A stretch of 64,000 bases of DNA from Trileptium ribeirensis (lineage: Eukaryota; Nematoda; Enoplea; Enoplida; Thoracostomopsidae): assembly GCA_030248225.1 (NCBI GenBank), contig JASANE010011821.1, positions 1 through 64,000 of the forward strand, given 5' to 3'. A program made the position numbers and the translations under genes. Positions 1 to 13,202 of this stretch are shown here, one piece after another. The stretch's first letter is position 1. Every line of letters begins with the position of its first letter. The notes under the pieces were generated by a model that was given only the letters and a program-made list of their open reading frames with translations, did no database searches and had not been told where the DNA came from.

Positions 1-131
1 TATAATGTATTAACCATTTTAGGAATAAACAAACGTTGTTCTTCTGTTGTGCCTTTGGCACCAATATTTGCTGTTTAATTTGCACTAAGCCTACGTAAAC
101 AGTACGCATTTCATTTATAATGAACACGATT

Positions 132-345
132 TCGTGTTATAGTTAACAATAACTTTATTCAAAATATAGTGAAAGTTTCTGATATTTTTGGTATGTTGGA
201 GATCTCGATGGGATGTCAGGGAAACGATAGAACCTACATGTAAACCAGAGAAGCGGGATTGGTAAAGGTTGCCAGCTTGCAGGTTAACTCCAAACAACCG
301 GGGCTAAATACCTAATTTTGGACAGAAAGTGGAAGTTTCAAGATA
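132..345. repeat. Dispersed repeat, copy 1 (partner at 43752-43970)
   Basis: This stretch resembles 43752-43970 in the same orientation. Shared landmarks in order are a 'ttattc.aaa' block, 'ggtat.ttgagat' near the centre, and the best-conserved core 'cttgcaggtt.a.tccaaacaaccggg' followed by 'taaatac'. Both copies keep a loosely similar minus-strand open frame (ending NIRNFHYIQNK-like), so the repeat may descend from something coding, but no family is recognised. Copy boundaries are approximate and there are no clear terminal inverted repeats. Confidence 0.6.
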
Positions 346-1335
346 TAAGGCAAAGCGTTTTTGTTCAGGGTGTAACTCCAAATACAAAGTCAAAGACTTT
401 TGAGAAAAACGCAGTCAAAGTTTTTCAGCCTATATAAATTAAATAACGTATATATCGACAATTTTGCACAGTTTTGTCACAAAATTGTCAGCTCGGGCAA
501 GAATGTCGGTAACATTAAAATGCAACTACCGAGGTCAGGGATCATTGTGGGGTCTAGGGACTGATATATTGGGGTCGAGGGTAGGCTATCTTGGGGTCGG
601 GAAAGATGGTGCAATATTTTTTACGAAATGTTCTTTCTGAAATGACTAATAATAGTCTTTTGGCGCGAAAATAACTTGTCAACGCTATTCAGATGCAGCG
701 AAAATACGGTCTGGGGCGACATTGGGGTCAGAATGGCATTTGGGGTTTGAGAAAGACAACTCGAAGACGATGTTTTTGGTTATATTTTTGATCAGACGTT
801 TCGAAATGGATAAAAATAGCCAACTTGGAGTTAAAAATTACATGTCTGTGCTAATGTGACTGCATGTGAATTTGGCAATGTTGCATTTCTATTAGATCTT
901 CACCGTATCTGCCTTTCTCGATTGTTCGATGACAGCCTGAGATTCGGAGATACACGTTTTTTTGTTGCATGCTGAACAAGAGTTAAACTTTTATAAACTG
1001 TAAACAAATTGGAGTTAGAGCTATTTACTATGGTGTAATTTCAGATAACATCCGAAATTCCGTATCTCCATCTACATAACATGCAGATATGGTTTTCTTG
1101 CTTTGGACAGATGGAGATCCAGCTTTTTTCCCAGACATCACACCAGTGTATCTTCATAGGGATTGGAGATGCGCCAAAATAGAGTGAAACTTTGACATCT
1201 GCTCAGAATTTTAGCCTAGGTACGCCACAAATTAGAATTTTCAAAATTTTAGAGTTACACTCTTTTTCTATAGCACGTGTGAATACCGAGTGGTAACAAA
1301 AAGTTTTGCCAAGAGGCGATGGACTTCATTAAGGA
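346..1335. other. Non-coding stretch with recurring TTGGGGTC motif
   Basis: No gene is recognised here. Between about 540 and 750 the octamer ttggggtc, or a one-base variant, recurs about five times at irregular spacing. This looks like a weak subrepeat cluster and has no obvious coding or RNA structure. Confidence 0.4.
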
Positions 1336-1497
1336 AAAATGACTGTCATTCGCTCGAGGCTCGCTTGAAATAAATTTGTTCTAAAAATAGAATTTATTAT
1401 TAATTTAAATAGTTTCGAAATCTCGAGCGAGCCACTCGCTCGCAGCTAGATCGAGACTCGTTCGCGACTCACTCGCTCCAAAAGCGACGGTCATTTT
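1336..1497. mobile_element. Small palindromic MITE with CTCG-rich interior
   Basis: The ends are inverted. The left starts aaaatgactgtcattcgctcg, and the right, read on the other strand, starts aaaatgaccgtcgcttttgg. The interior is dominated by clustered gcgag/ctcgc words on both arms, so the whole 160 bp could fold back. No coding capacity. Similar 'gctcgc ... gacagtca' patches near 29840-29930, 44480-44590 and 45205-45260 may be degraded relatives. Confidence 0.5.
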
Positions 1498-1679
1498 GGT
1501 GTATCCCGTACATTTCAAAAATCGGGTTCTTTGACCGTAAAACCGTCGAAACCTCATGAAATCAAGTCAGACTATAGATAGCATAGCCATCTTATCTAGC
1601 GTGGTTGATAGCCTAACACTTAATGTAAGGTAAAAACACGCAATAACATGCCGAAAATTGAAAAATCTCTAATTTCTGG

Positions 1680-2000
1680 CAAAGGGTCGACGAACCGCGA
1701 CGAAGCTGTCAGCAAAATTGTATATCTTCACGAGCTGATTCTGAATAGTGGTCTACATTTTTGATGTGAACCCTGTGCCGAGAGATATGGGTTGCGAAAC
1801 ACTGGTACCCGTAGCGCCGCACTTGTTAAAGAACCCTAAAAACCTGTTGTGCCACTTTTTCTATAGAATAAAAAATTTATCGAAATAAATCTATCCGAAG
1901 ATGAGTTATGAACGACAAATCTGACAAAAAAATTTGCTCGAATTTGCCCTCTAGCGCCCTTAGTGGAAACTCCGCTCGCTTCGCTCACTCTGTTTCAACA
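1680..2000 (+). repeat. Dispersed repeat family, copy 1
   Basis: This stretch shares ordered blocks with 33130-33290 (same orientation) and with 34978-35330 (opposite orientation). The landmarks are 'agagatatggg', 'aaagaaccnttaaaaac', 'atccgaanatgagttatgaatgaca', a 'ttttcacgatnt.ccccc' block and a terminal 'tccgctcgctc.gtttcaa'. No open frame is shared between the copies, and the family is not recognised. Confidence 0.6.
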
Positions 2001-5000
2001 GTGACATATCAATATGCGTATAGATACACATGACTCATTCACGACCCTTACAACACGACTAACGCAACGCTTCATGGTAGTTGATTTCACATAAAAAATG
2101 AACATTGTTTAAGGTAAGTTTGTGCATATAAAACCTGCAGTAATGTCATACATAGATCAACAATTAGATAGGTATGCTCGCTCATTTGACCCGATTGCTG
2201 CGCTAAGTCAGGTTTGCAATCCTTTAGAGGTAAACAGTTTATCACACATGATCAATACGCACAAAGAAACATGTGACATGATATTAATCGAGCATTTTAT
2301 ATAACTTAATTTATTCTAACCTATCTGACCGCCAGTCCATAGGAGCTTACGAAGTTCCACAGACTGGCAGAGTGCGCCTTTACAGCAAAAAGTTTTAACT
2401 TATTTTCTCTTAGACCACGTATAGTGTCATATCAGTGGGCGAACGAATTGAGAAATAAAGTGGATTATCAGCGGCCCACTAGTATTTTTCTTTGAGCGAC
2501 GCGTGAAATAATTTCGGTGACACTATCTTTGCCCAAAGATCCTGTAATTTAAATATGAACACAAATGCCGGCACTTAAGAAACAGTTAACGGTTATAGTC
2601 CTAGTCCAATTAGAACATTATTGCTATCTCAATCCCGCATTGAGTTAAGTTTACCTACATCGCTGTCTTAATAAGTTTGCAGCGGTGGAAAATTTGATAA
2701 GTGCACATGATGCATTTTTGTACGTGTTATAAAATTGCAATGGAATCGAATAATTGCTCTGCAAGTTAATGCAGTAAAGCGCTACAATTTAAACTGCAAA
2801 AGCTCTAATAACAATTCCAACTTGGCTGCGTAGTGCAGTTTAAAGGCTTTAAAGGGTTTAAGTTCATTCGGTACCTAAATCTACGTCGATACATAAACGG
2901 ATGCAAAATTTTCCTTAGGTTAGTGATGGAAAATAAATGTCTCCGCAGGACAGTGTTGTCCGTACTACCGGAAAGTGTAATATGTACGACACAGATTATC
3001 AGGAATATATATATAGTTCTTTTCGTGGAACAAATGTGCCCTCGAACCATAGCTTTCACTTTAGGCGTTATTTCTTTTAGAAGGCAGGCACGTCCCACAG
3101 CCGTCTCTGGGACTTCAGAGAAAAACCTCCGTCCGCACCGATGAATAAAAATCCGAACTTTGCAAAAATAATCTTGGGTTCTCGTACAGAACCCACAAAC
3201 CTCTGTTTGTGGCTTCTCGAATAGGAACAACTATTATCGTATTTTTTCCCCTTGACTTCTGGATATTTCTTTTTCAGAGAAGGTTTTCGTATTGATAGTT
3301 CTCGTCGAGAGGATTCTTTTGGTACAAAATTCAGCTGTTTGTGGAATAGGGTAAACTTTACGGATGCAATTTATTTCAAAATAAAATTATTGTTTATAGT
3401 ATTTCCATCTTTTGCATATTTTTTCCAGCACGAACTAGGTTAAAATCGTTCTGTTGTGATGTTCATCTTTCATCATCACATGGTAAAATGAAGGTTCACG
3501 TTTTATGTTTTCGATATCTCATCTCTATAGTGTTAAAACAGTCTCAGGACATGTTTTAGAAAACCGCTTTTTGCTCTTGCAAAACACCTAGGAAGAAATT
3601 CGGGTTGCTATTCCATACAAATTTAGACGGCGGTTTTAGACGGCGTCTAGTCTACGTACAGACAGCCATTTCAAAACATTTATGTCGATAGCTCGGTGGT
3701 TGCGTCAATCAAGAAAGGGCAAAAACTGTTAAATTAAACGGGTTAATTTTTTGCGCCCTCCATTGATTATGGTCTTTTTGATCTGCCATATACTTTTAAA
3801 AATTATTAAAAACGACATCATATAGCCTATTTTACTGGGCGTGTTCCGACGATTTTTTTAAATCAACACTTATACTTTGAACGAATCGCTAGATTTGCAG
3901 TAGTGCCAGAAATGAGTGTCGCGGTTCGAACGAACGAAAATCGAACAAAATTTACTTATCCGCGAGCACATCTCTAACAATTAAAAGAAGTGCGTTAAAT
4001 ATTTCGATTAGTCCTCTGAACACAATTGGAACAAATTTTGAAATTTTTTGAACGAACGTCAAGCGAACATCGAACGAAGAGCAGTCATTTCTGGCGAGTA
4101 CTTTAGAACGTTTTATGGTTTCCTTTGCTATTTTGTTTATTTTGACCAGTTCTGTACCAAGCTTTGGCGTTATTTTTTTCACAAATATTTAATAAAGTAG
4201 GTCAACAGCATTTTCTGCCTTGTTCCAGTGCATACCTGTTAGATTTGATGGTAATAGGATTTGAAATGGATGGGTTATTTTTATATTTTAATGAAAAATT
4301 AGGAAAAGCTGAATTGGAGACTTGAAATATTTTAATACATTAAGCATTTTCTGTCCTATACCATGTCACACAGTAAGCTTCAATTGCACGAAAATTGGAT
4401 ACTTTCCACTAGTAATGTGACTTATAATCATGATCGACGCTGTTGCAGTCATAGTTTGTCAAAATTGCTTATATTGGGGTTTAAATGTGTAATATGGAGT
4501 CATTGCGGTATCTTTCGATCAGAATTGTGTATCTTATGTCACACAAAGTGATCACTGGGTGAAAAATTTTTATTCTTGGTAGAAATAGTGACTGGCTGCC
4601 AATAATTATTATAGATTATCAAAATAGCGATTAGTCACTCTTAACATGCCAGAAATTTGATGTTTAACAATCATTTTGATTTTTCAAGGGCATGTTGAGC
4701 ATGAAAAAACCGTGTCACAAATGCATTTTCAGAAAACATATTTAAATATCGCATCGTTTTAAGAATTATGGTATGCTGCTATACTCATATCCTGGATAAT
4801 ATACTCACAACATCTACTCACCATTGTTATTATATTATGTCTAATTAACTATTGCTTAGCAAGTTATAAGCTCAAGATCGACTTGCGCTGTTTCTGTATA
4901 ATTTCAAATACTAAGCACTTAACTATTATATTATGGGGGTTTCTGCATAATAGTAAGCTTATTTGAGTGGGCCCTTATTTTACTACACAAAGAGAACACG

Positions 5001-5279
5001 GTCGGATATTTAGCTTTAAGGTCTTGCCTGAAATCCGTGATATCATTATACAGAATATAGGCAGACTAAGATATGAGTTGACTTATATCATGTTCTTCGA
5101 TCCAGGCAGGCTCCGGGGTTTCATCCCTTGGGCCGAATATCCTTCAGGGACATGGTCCCAGCAACCAGTAAATTTTAGTGTTAGGTATGATAGTCATTGA
5201 AAGCTTTTAAATGAAAAATTTAAATGACTTTGACAGTTTACAGCTTAATAACTAGCATTCAAGAACAGGCCATTTAGAA
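2001..5279. other. No recognisable gene
   Basis: Open frames of 60-141 codons exist on both strands (for example 2122-2304 on + and 2805-3230 on -). They overlap one another antisense and show no recognisable domain or splice structure. I see no RNA gene and no element ends here. Confidence 0.5.
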
Positions 5280-7375
5280 TTGGAAAATAGATTAGGTAGT
5301 CTTTCGGGACAGTTTGTCGTGCTGATTCAGGAACCCTGCCTTACTGGGGGAGCCTACACCGATACGCTGCAACGGTAGGTTATTTTATGGCCAGTCGGTT
5401 AAAGGTAACAGGACTTGTATTTGTGTATCAAAATGGTTATTGTCACTACAGAATTATCCCTGACGAATAGCGATTGCACAGCTGTCAGAGTTTGAGGACG
5501 CACCTATGGGGATGACGAGCTTTGTGGCAGGATGATGGCATCCCTATATCTTCACTATGATTGGACTGAAAGACAGCCAGGAAATGACTTGATTAGACTA
5601 GTTGATTTCTCGTGTAGCAGAAATCTGCATATTATAATTGACTACGATATTATTGCACACAATAGACTATGGGGTAGCACAAATGCTAATAGAAGAGGTA
5701 TTGACTTAGCTCAATTTTTACTGATTACTGACTTAATATGTGTGGTGACTACAGGTCGTTCCCCCATTTGTTATTAAGAATAGATCTGAGGTAATTAATG
5801 TGAGATTAGCAAAGCAGCTGTCTAGAAAGATATATCAAGTATTGGCAAGTACTACAAGACTACTTGTGATCAGACCATAAGTTCATCAACCTAAGTATGG
5901 ACATTAGTGCTGACAATACTTCCAGAAAGAAGTTGAATGTTATACGTATAGACAGAAAACGATATCAAGACATATTACGGGCAAGTTTAGTTGAATTAAA
6001 ATAAAAGGCACATTGATGACTGCCAGCAATTTAGAGTTAGCGGCCGCACTGATAACTAGCAGTGAACTATTGTTCATATATGGCCACACTGAAGTTTATA
6101 AATTGTTGGTGAAATAATGACTTAGAGAAACTTCCGAAAAGGCAAAGAAGTCATACAGAATTGCTATGACACAGAACAGAAAAAGTACTATGCTTTACGG
6201 AACGAATATAACATAGTTGTTAAAGAGAGGAAAAGACGGTCATGCAGTTCTTTTTGCGACGTCATGCATAGGACTCCGACGTTTAATAGGCTCCATAAAA
6301 TATTTGGCAGAATTAATCAGACCATTTTGGGACAGCTTAGGTACCCTGATGGTTCTCATACTGAATGTGCCAAGGATGGTTTGAAGGCACTTCTGGAAGT
6401 ACACGTTCCGGGCTATATTCGCTCTGAGGATGTAGCTGGACAACATGATTTAGGAAGATCAGCTGGGATACCTAAAATGGATGTTGCTATCAACGAGGTA
6501 GTAATTTAGAAATATCAAAATTGGCTCTAGGGCATCATGGGGACTCTAGGTCCCCTGGCCCTGATGGTATTATTCCAGTTTTCCTGAAATCAGGAGGCCT
6601 AGTGTTACATATGGCGTTAGGAAAGATTTTCAAAGCTACAAATCCTGCGGAGACTAAAATTGTCTTGAACCCAAGAAAAGACGATCACACTGAGCCCAAG
6701 GCATTTAGACCTATAAATTTATCATCTTTTCTATTGAAAACTCTTGAAAGATTGGTGGCTGATTATATAATATGTGACAGTCCAAGCAAGTCCGAATTAC
6801 GTGAAGAAAGAAGCAGTATTTCTGTCCTTCAGCGCAGTATTTTGTGGATTGAGCAGGAAATGTTTTCTTGAAAATTTGTCTATGCAGCATGTTCCTAGAT
6901 ATTTCTGTAGCATTTTACTGCACTAAATTGGAGTTTATTTTAATTAGTATCGAGCTACTAGGCGATTTCCCCAGGGGGTATCACCTGTGCTTTGGTGCAT
7001 CTTAGTAAATGATATAATTAGCAGACTTAATATTACCGTGTCTTTTGTGTAGGCTACTTTAACGACCTTGTCCTGTTTACATCCTCTGGATGTCTCAGTA
7101 CCATTTGTAATAGGCTGCAACGGTCTCTAATGACACTTCATATGTGGTGTTGTGCCAGAGGCTTCTCTGTTAATGCGGGAAAGTGGAAGGCAATAGTTTT
7201 TTCAAGAAAAAGAAGACGAGATGGTTTAATGGATATTCACAATAAGGGCAAAATTACTCGAAAGGACAACAAGGTTAAATATCTTGGTATAATCTTAGAT
7301 AAAGGTTTAACTTGGAAGACTTGTATTGAAAAATCACGGCTTAAACGGATTCAAAGCTCCATAATTTAGCATTTT
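5280..7375 (+). pseudogene. Decayed Jockey-type non-LTR retrotransposon (LINE)
   Basis: Translating all three forward frames gives pieces of one LINE ORF2 in the right order. First comes an APE-like endonuclease ('LIQEPCLTGG' near 5320, 'RTCICVSK' near 5412, 'NRLWGSTNANRRGIDL' at about 5663-5710). Next is the linker between endonuclease and reverse transcriptase ('FCDVMHRTPTFNRLHKIFG' near 6255-6310). The RT follows ('SPGPDGIIPVFLK' near 6550 and 'FRPINLSSFLLKTLERLV' near 6700). A degraded 'PQGG ... WCILVNDIISRL' lies near 6970-7030, and the thumb ends with 'KVKYLGIILDKGLTWK' at 7270-7318. Frames change repeatedly and stops interrupt every block. The RT catalytic YADD box reads YFND near 7050. 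It cannot be autonomous. The clade assignment (Jockey/CR1 group) comes from motif memory. Confidence 0.85.
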
Positions 7376-8113
7376 TAGGTCATTTTACATGATAAACACT
7401 GAAAAATAGTCCGTCAAAAACGGGAAATTGAATCTGGAAAACCGCGGGAAAACTAGAAATTGTCAGCTGAAAATTGTGGCAACCCTGCATCATAATTGTG
7501 ATTTATGGCCCTAAAATTGTCAGTTTGAGTTATTTTAGTGTTTTAAGACCATATGTATGTATGTTACTTAAAGAGATTCTGATAAGATAGAAGTGATTGT
7601 TTTTGGGTTTGCAGTTCGTTCGCAATGAGCATCTTTCATCTTATTTCATTATCAAAATTGCATGAGTATAACAATACCAAGTGTTGACTTCAAGGTCATG
7701 AAGGAAAGAAAATCTACTCAGATTCCCTGATCAATATTCTAGTATGAAGATCTAACTTGGAAACATACCATTATGACCCGACTGGCCCGATAGAGCGTCC
7801 TTGATGCTGCTCAGAATTTTTACAAATTCCGTGTTTTACTCAAATTTGGTAACTCCGGTAACTTTGATACTGTCAAGGAAACGACAGCTTTCCGAAATTT
7901 CGGGACTCTGAAGATGTCGTACTGTCTGTAAATGGACAACTATGATGTGACTAGAGAGAGTCTGAGATGATGCTATGGATCCGAGCTATGCGCAAGTAAA
8001 TTATATATAAAACTGAAATGGGGTGTAAATACTAATCCGAAATTATGGCTAACAGTAAAACATTCTGATTTGGAAAACCTAGCCGGCTGTGGCTACGCGG
8101 TGACCTGAGCCCA
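7376..8113. other. No recognisable gene
   Basis: Ordinary AT-rich sequence. A 'ggcaaccctg' word at about 7478-7487 resembles the end of an hAT-type inverted repeat, but I find no matching 'cagggttgcc' upstream. Confidence 0.4.
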
Positions 8114-9184
8114 TCGCGCATTGGGTCCGTTGGCCATTCTATTTTGTCAAAACCGATGTGGAATCAAAACCCATTGTTACAGACCACACAGGGAATTTGG
8201 TACGGTTTTTCGTTAACCAATTAGAAATTACTATCTCGTAGCAGAATGTGGGCAATTTCTTGTTAATAGAAAACGGTTCACTGCTAATTAGAACATTGGC
8301 AATTCAGGATTCGCTTTTGTTCGCAAACGCGAACGTGGTTAAAATTTTTAGTTTTCAGCATTCATGAATATTGCCATTTCAAATGAAGTTGAAGAAATTT
8401 TTGTCCACAAAACAAGTTAAATTTTCTGTAAATGTTCAAGAGTTCGTGAACAAACAATTTTCATATTTTAAATTTTCAACAAATTTGTACAATCATTAAA
8501 TATTTAACCTGGAATCCTAGCCGAATACGATATAGAAAAGAACTTGTTCGCGAACAATTTCACCCATAAAATGTTCCCTAATAAATTGTAGATTCAAACA
8601 CAGATAAAACCGAGGGTAATTAACAAGTCATTATCTCCAACGCAACTTTAATTTTAAAAAGCAAATGTTCGCAAACATTTGATGCTTGGTCATTTTGATC
8701 ACACATGCTCATGGTGATGTCTCTCCGACAAAATAATCTATACAAAAACAAATTTATTTAATTCCGTTTGTGTTTGCGAATAACATTTGTTTAAAAATAT
8801 AAGTTTGTATTCGCGAACAAATATTATTTTTTTTCTACGTTTGCGTTCACGAATCAGTTTAAAAATTGTTTATTTCAAATGTTGAACATTTTTAAAATTG
8901 TTTCCATCGCTGAATTGTTGCACACCATGTATCGAGCGATGCCCCCTGTAACAGTGTTCACGAACAAAACGCACGAATATAAAACTCACAAAATTATGTT
9001 TTCAACAATTTATGGATTTCATTAACGAATTTGCGAACCAAAAATTACCCATTTCATATCACCTTACAGCTGTTCATAAATGCTTTTACTACATTATGCA
9101 ATCACAAAGAAGAGTTCTGTTACAATAAATATGGCAATTTTAAAAATGGGATGGTAGGCGGGGTCATTTTAAGTTAGTCGCGCA
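8114..9184 (+). mobile_element. 1.07-kb TIR element, copy A (non-autonomous DNA transposon)
   Basis: This is the same sequence as 54066-55137 in the opposite orientation, with almost identical length (about 1071 and 1072 bp). Shared landmarks from left to right are 'ccgttggccat', 'aattTGG.ACGGTTTTTCGTTAACCAA', 'gttcact gctaattagaac', 'agttttcagcattc', many gttcgcgaac-like words, and a terminal 'ggatgg ... gtcattttaagtt'. The right end matches the inverted repeats of copy B, while the left end is degraded. There is no open frame for a transposase. The superfamily is unresolved because no target duplication is clear. Confidence 0.75.
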
Positions 9185-12100
9185 CCAGAGTTTACTGTTT
9201 TTAGCAGGTTCATTCAATAGATCTTGCGGTCTGGTGGTTGATCGACACCCTTCGCATAACACAACGTAAACATTTACCTATTATTTATAAATTTGTCAAA
9301 TGTCGACCACGATAATGGTGATGTTACAAAGCATGGCACATTTTTAAATAACAACTTGTATTTGCGCTGGAGCGTATTTTCGTTGTAATATAGAGCCATT
9401 AATCACATTACTACTCACTTTGGAGCCAAAATCACTATCTTCCGTCATCGTGTGCCGGAAATATTGGTCCTCAGCGAATTATTCGGTTTTTTTTAATTTT
9501 ACTCGAGACACGCCATCAATAAAAATTTCGTCGAAATTATAGTCCTAAAGCGACGACATTGCAATGAAAATCCATGCAGAATCGCTGCCAGAGAAGAAAG
9601 AACTGAACAAAAAGTTAATTATAATTACAGAATCTTCAATTTATTAGGTTTTAGAATATGTATATCAGCGGGATTGCAACGATTGTTACTGTAGACTGTC
9701 AATTTGTATATTTAAAGCGCCCAAAATCAGAATATAGTTTGGAAGGGTCTTGTCATAGCGTCGCACAGAATCCACTCGTAACTGTTTTGGGGGGCACTTA
9801 CACCGTAGTTTGGAGGGACCTAGTCACATGCTAGCGCAGGCCCTGCCCCTACCATTTTTTGACATAACCACTCTGTAAATTGTAGAATATATCTCAAACA
9901 TTGCAGTCAAGAACATGTGGCTGGTGAAAACAATAAAAAATCGCAAAAATATTAAAAAATGTAAGCTAATTAAGTTAATTTAATTTATATTATGTGTATT
10001 TTATGTTGGCAACTATCCTTATTTCATGCATAAAACATAAATATGGAGCAGAGGTGTCGATAGGGTGGTTAAGACCTGAGCGTCGGACAACCCTCCTTTC
10101 CCCGAACGCCGTGCGGCCGAGACATGCGGAAAATATTAGCAAACATTAGGGTAAAATTGGGGCAGGAGTCTACTCCGTACCTACCCCCTTCGAGGACCAC
10201 CTCCGCCGACAGTTTACCCCCTAAGCCCACGGACCTTCAACAGATATGATGGCGGCCGGGCCATCCTAGGGATGGGATATCAGTTGGAAATTGAAACTAT
10301 GTTTATTCAGGAATTCGCGGATGGTTTGGTGTTTCATTACGGGGTTTGCAAACGACGCTACGCCGTCCAATCAGATACAATATTCGCTAGTTCCCGTCTG
10401 ACTCCGGCGCATACATTTTGTCATCTTCTGCTGGACACACAAGGTTCCCATTAGTCGCACTGCCAGCCTGCCCAGCATAAGACATGCAACAGGGGTCTCG
10501 TGGTATATACACATTTATTCGAGATCTCTCCTCGACAAATTTGTTAAACAACCATCGGGATTTTCGTCTTTGCGGGCTAAAAAGTACAACAAAAATGCGT
10601 CATGTGCCGTGCCTATGGGTGTTTGGGATCAATGATACAAACCAAAGGCATGGTTTCGTTACGTTAGTTAAAGACAGGTCTGCGGCCACAATTCAATCTA
10701 TAATTCTACGCTTTGTGGTGCCGGGAACGAAAATCTGACTGACATGTTTGCACTTTGTGGCGCCGGGAACGAAAATCTGACTGACATGTTTGCACAGATC
10801 TGCAATATTATCTTTACCACGTTTGTATATATTGGAATTACACTACACTAATTTAAAGTAAATGTTTACATATAAATATGCGGGGTCCATCTGCCGCACC
10901 TCTGCCGATTTTTTTGTTATAACCGTTTGAAATTCCATAATACGATGATGCCTTCCAGCCCGATCTCGTTGAGCCAGCAGTTATAGTAAGACATAAATTA
11001 AATTAAAGCAAGGTGAAGGTACGGTACCGCGATACCACATATCTCTGTCCAAAATTCCTTCAATAATTATGCTTAAATTATAGCTCGCAAGTAGCGAACC
11101 CATAGATCTATTGAGTGAGGCTACGGTACCACGACACCGCAAATAACATTCGGATTAAATATGTCCACGGTGTATTTCAACATTGGTTAACGCAATATTA
11201 CACAGCAGTGGTCAAATATAATAGAGAATGTTGCTCTCCCGCTCTTCGAAATGTCGCTGTAGTGTTGTTCGTGCTATCATTGCGTTAACTATTTAGAACT
11301 TAAGTGTTCGCTTATGTGATAAACCATAATCGTTTATATAAATGAACCTGAAATGCTTTACTAAATGAAAATGCTATTTTTGAAACATTTTGTGATGGTC
11401 CCAAACTCTGCTGCATTAGATCGTAGTGGAACTAAACAATAACAGCAATCATCGCCCCCAAGCTCATAAGTAATGATTTTCGAGCTTGGGGCGCGCTGAT
11501 GTTAGCAAGAGTTACATTTGGGGATGGGCAAGTTCAGAATTTACATTTGGATGAGGACGCAACAGAGAAATTTTAAACTTCTAAGCATAGATTTGCAAAA
11601 AATTGATGAAATTTTTTGGAAAAAATGGATATATTTGGGTAAAATTTTAGCAATATTGGAAAAATTATGAGTTCCTAAAAACTTCAACACTTAAGCCCTC
11701 GGGCTACTACGCCTCCCCTGCTGAGAACGTCTAACCTCCGACGAACATTCGACACCAATGGCTAAAGGTCAAAAGGTTAACCTCCGACGAGGCGTTTCCA
11801 GTTTCTGTCCTATTGACAACAAGCTGCACTACATGCGGAAAAACATAAGTAACCCGTATAAACCCGCGTTGATCATTTGGTTTATACAAAGAGGCAACCA
11901 GCGTAGTCAAGTAAATTCATGCAGGATCTGTGGATTCGATGAAGCCGAGACATCTGCGATCTGTCAAAACAAAATTGCTCAAGGTGGTACTAGATAGTCC
12001 GAACGATCGGGTTATACTATTCATTCACCGAGTCGCAACTCACCGCTCAGCAGAGTTCTCGCCATTTTTCTGTTATACACTGGCAAAGCTATACTGCTGG

Positions 12101-13202
12101 CTGATGTAAAATGTGAACCGTCTGCCGGAAGTGGTCAAGTGTTTCTTAGGGACTGCGCTCGAAATATGGATTGGGTAATGGAATCCATTCGACCGTAACA
12201 TAAGTCTACCGCTTCAATCAGCATTAGTCAAAAACGTCATAAAGCGCATTCTGATGAAAAACACTCGGCGTAATTAAACTAACAAACAGATAACTTGGTG
12301 TTCATAAAAGCATATCTTCGATCACACTGAAATGGTGATGTAAATGAAATGCCATTAACTGGGCTACACGCAATTGGTGCAGTGCTTCATAATAATAGAC
12401 GCAGTTTAGTGGAGTACAAACGCAAATATCAGTTGTGCAATATCAACAAATTTGTTGGACGGTAATCGGCAGTGACTATTGAACAAAATATATACCTGGT
12501 TACCCAAATCGCAGTTGACGCCGGCAAAAAAAGAACATTCTAACCTCGAACTTCTAGTTGAACGACAGTCATTGACGCATAACTGAGGTGGTTGCAAGAG
12601 CAGCAAGCGAAGCGCTGTCAAAACAGTGAACAAATTAACACGTGTACCTATCTACTCGGATGAAAGAACTTCGATGCTTCACATGGAACCACGCATAAAT
12701 CCATCACGAGCGAGATCTCCAACAATGGATCACAGCTTTGTCCAGCAGGAATCGAGTGGAGGTTGCTGATATTTTGAAAACAGGAAAGCTACTGAAACAT
12801 GCTGTGCAACAATTGTATGTAATGGTAACAGTCGGCGGGAAACTCACCGTCTTTGTTCGCCTGTGGTTCAGTAGCAAAACACAGACGATGGTAGAGTATT
12901 TGCCAACGCTACAGCTGCAAAAATCATGTTGCCAGATGGCGACCATATGGGTGACAGATGAGGTCTTACTTGCTTACATGTCTTAAATAACGTGAAATGC
13001 CACTATTTCTCAATGCTCAACACGTTAACAAGAAGCTACGAATGAATATGACAATCATGGCAGCTCCGTAAAATACAGTAAGGGTGGCAATGATCTGAAA
13101 AACGCTGGTAATTACGCTAAGGTTATTCATAACCACAATTTGCGAGATAGTAACGTTGAGCCAAAATAAAGGAGACGCACCACACGTATTATACGAGAAT
13201 AT
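9185..13202. other. No recognisable gene
   Basis: Several 60-84 codon frames occur (for example 10484-10738, 11758-11997 and 12738-12986), but none carries a motif I know, and 12704-12986 is open on both strands. The patch 10070-10260 is more GC-rich than its surroundings. The only clear structure is the 42-bp tandem duplication listed separately. Confidence 0.45.
10711..10794. repeat. 42-bp tandem duplication
   Basis: Two head-to-tail copies, 10711-10752 and 10753-10794, differ at a single base (ctttgtggtg versus ctttgtggcg at the start). The high identity implies a recent duplication compared with the heavily decayed repeats around it. Confidence 0.9.

Noticed and set aside
2805..3230. 141-codon minus-strand frame
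   Set aside because: A + strand frame overlaps it, the composition is odd, and no domain or homologue came to mind.
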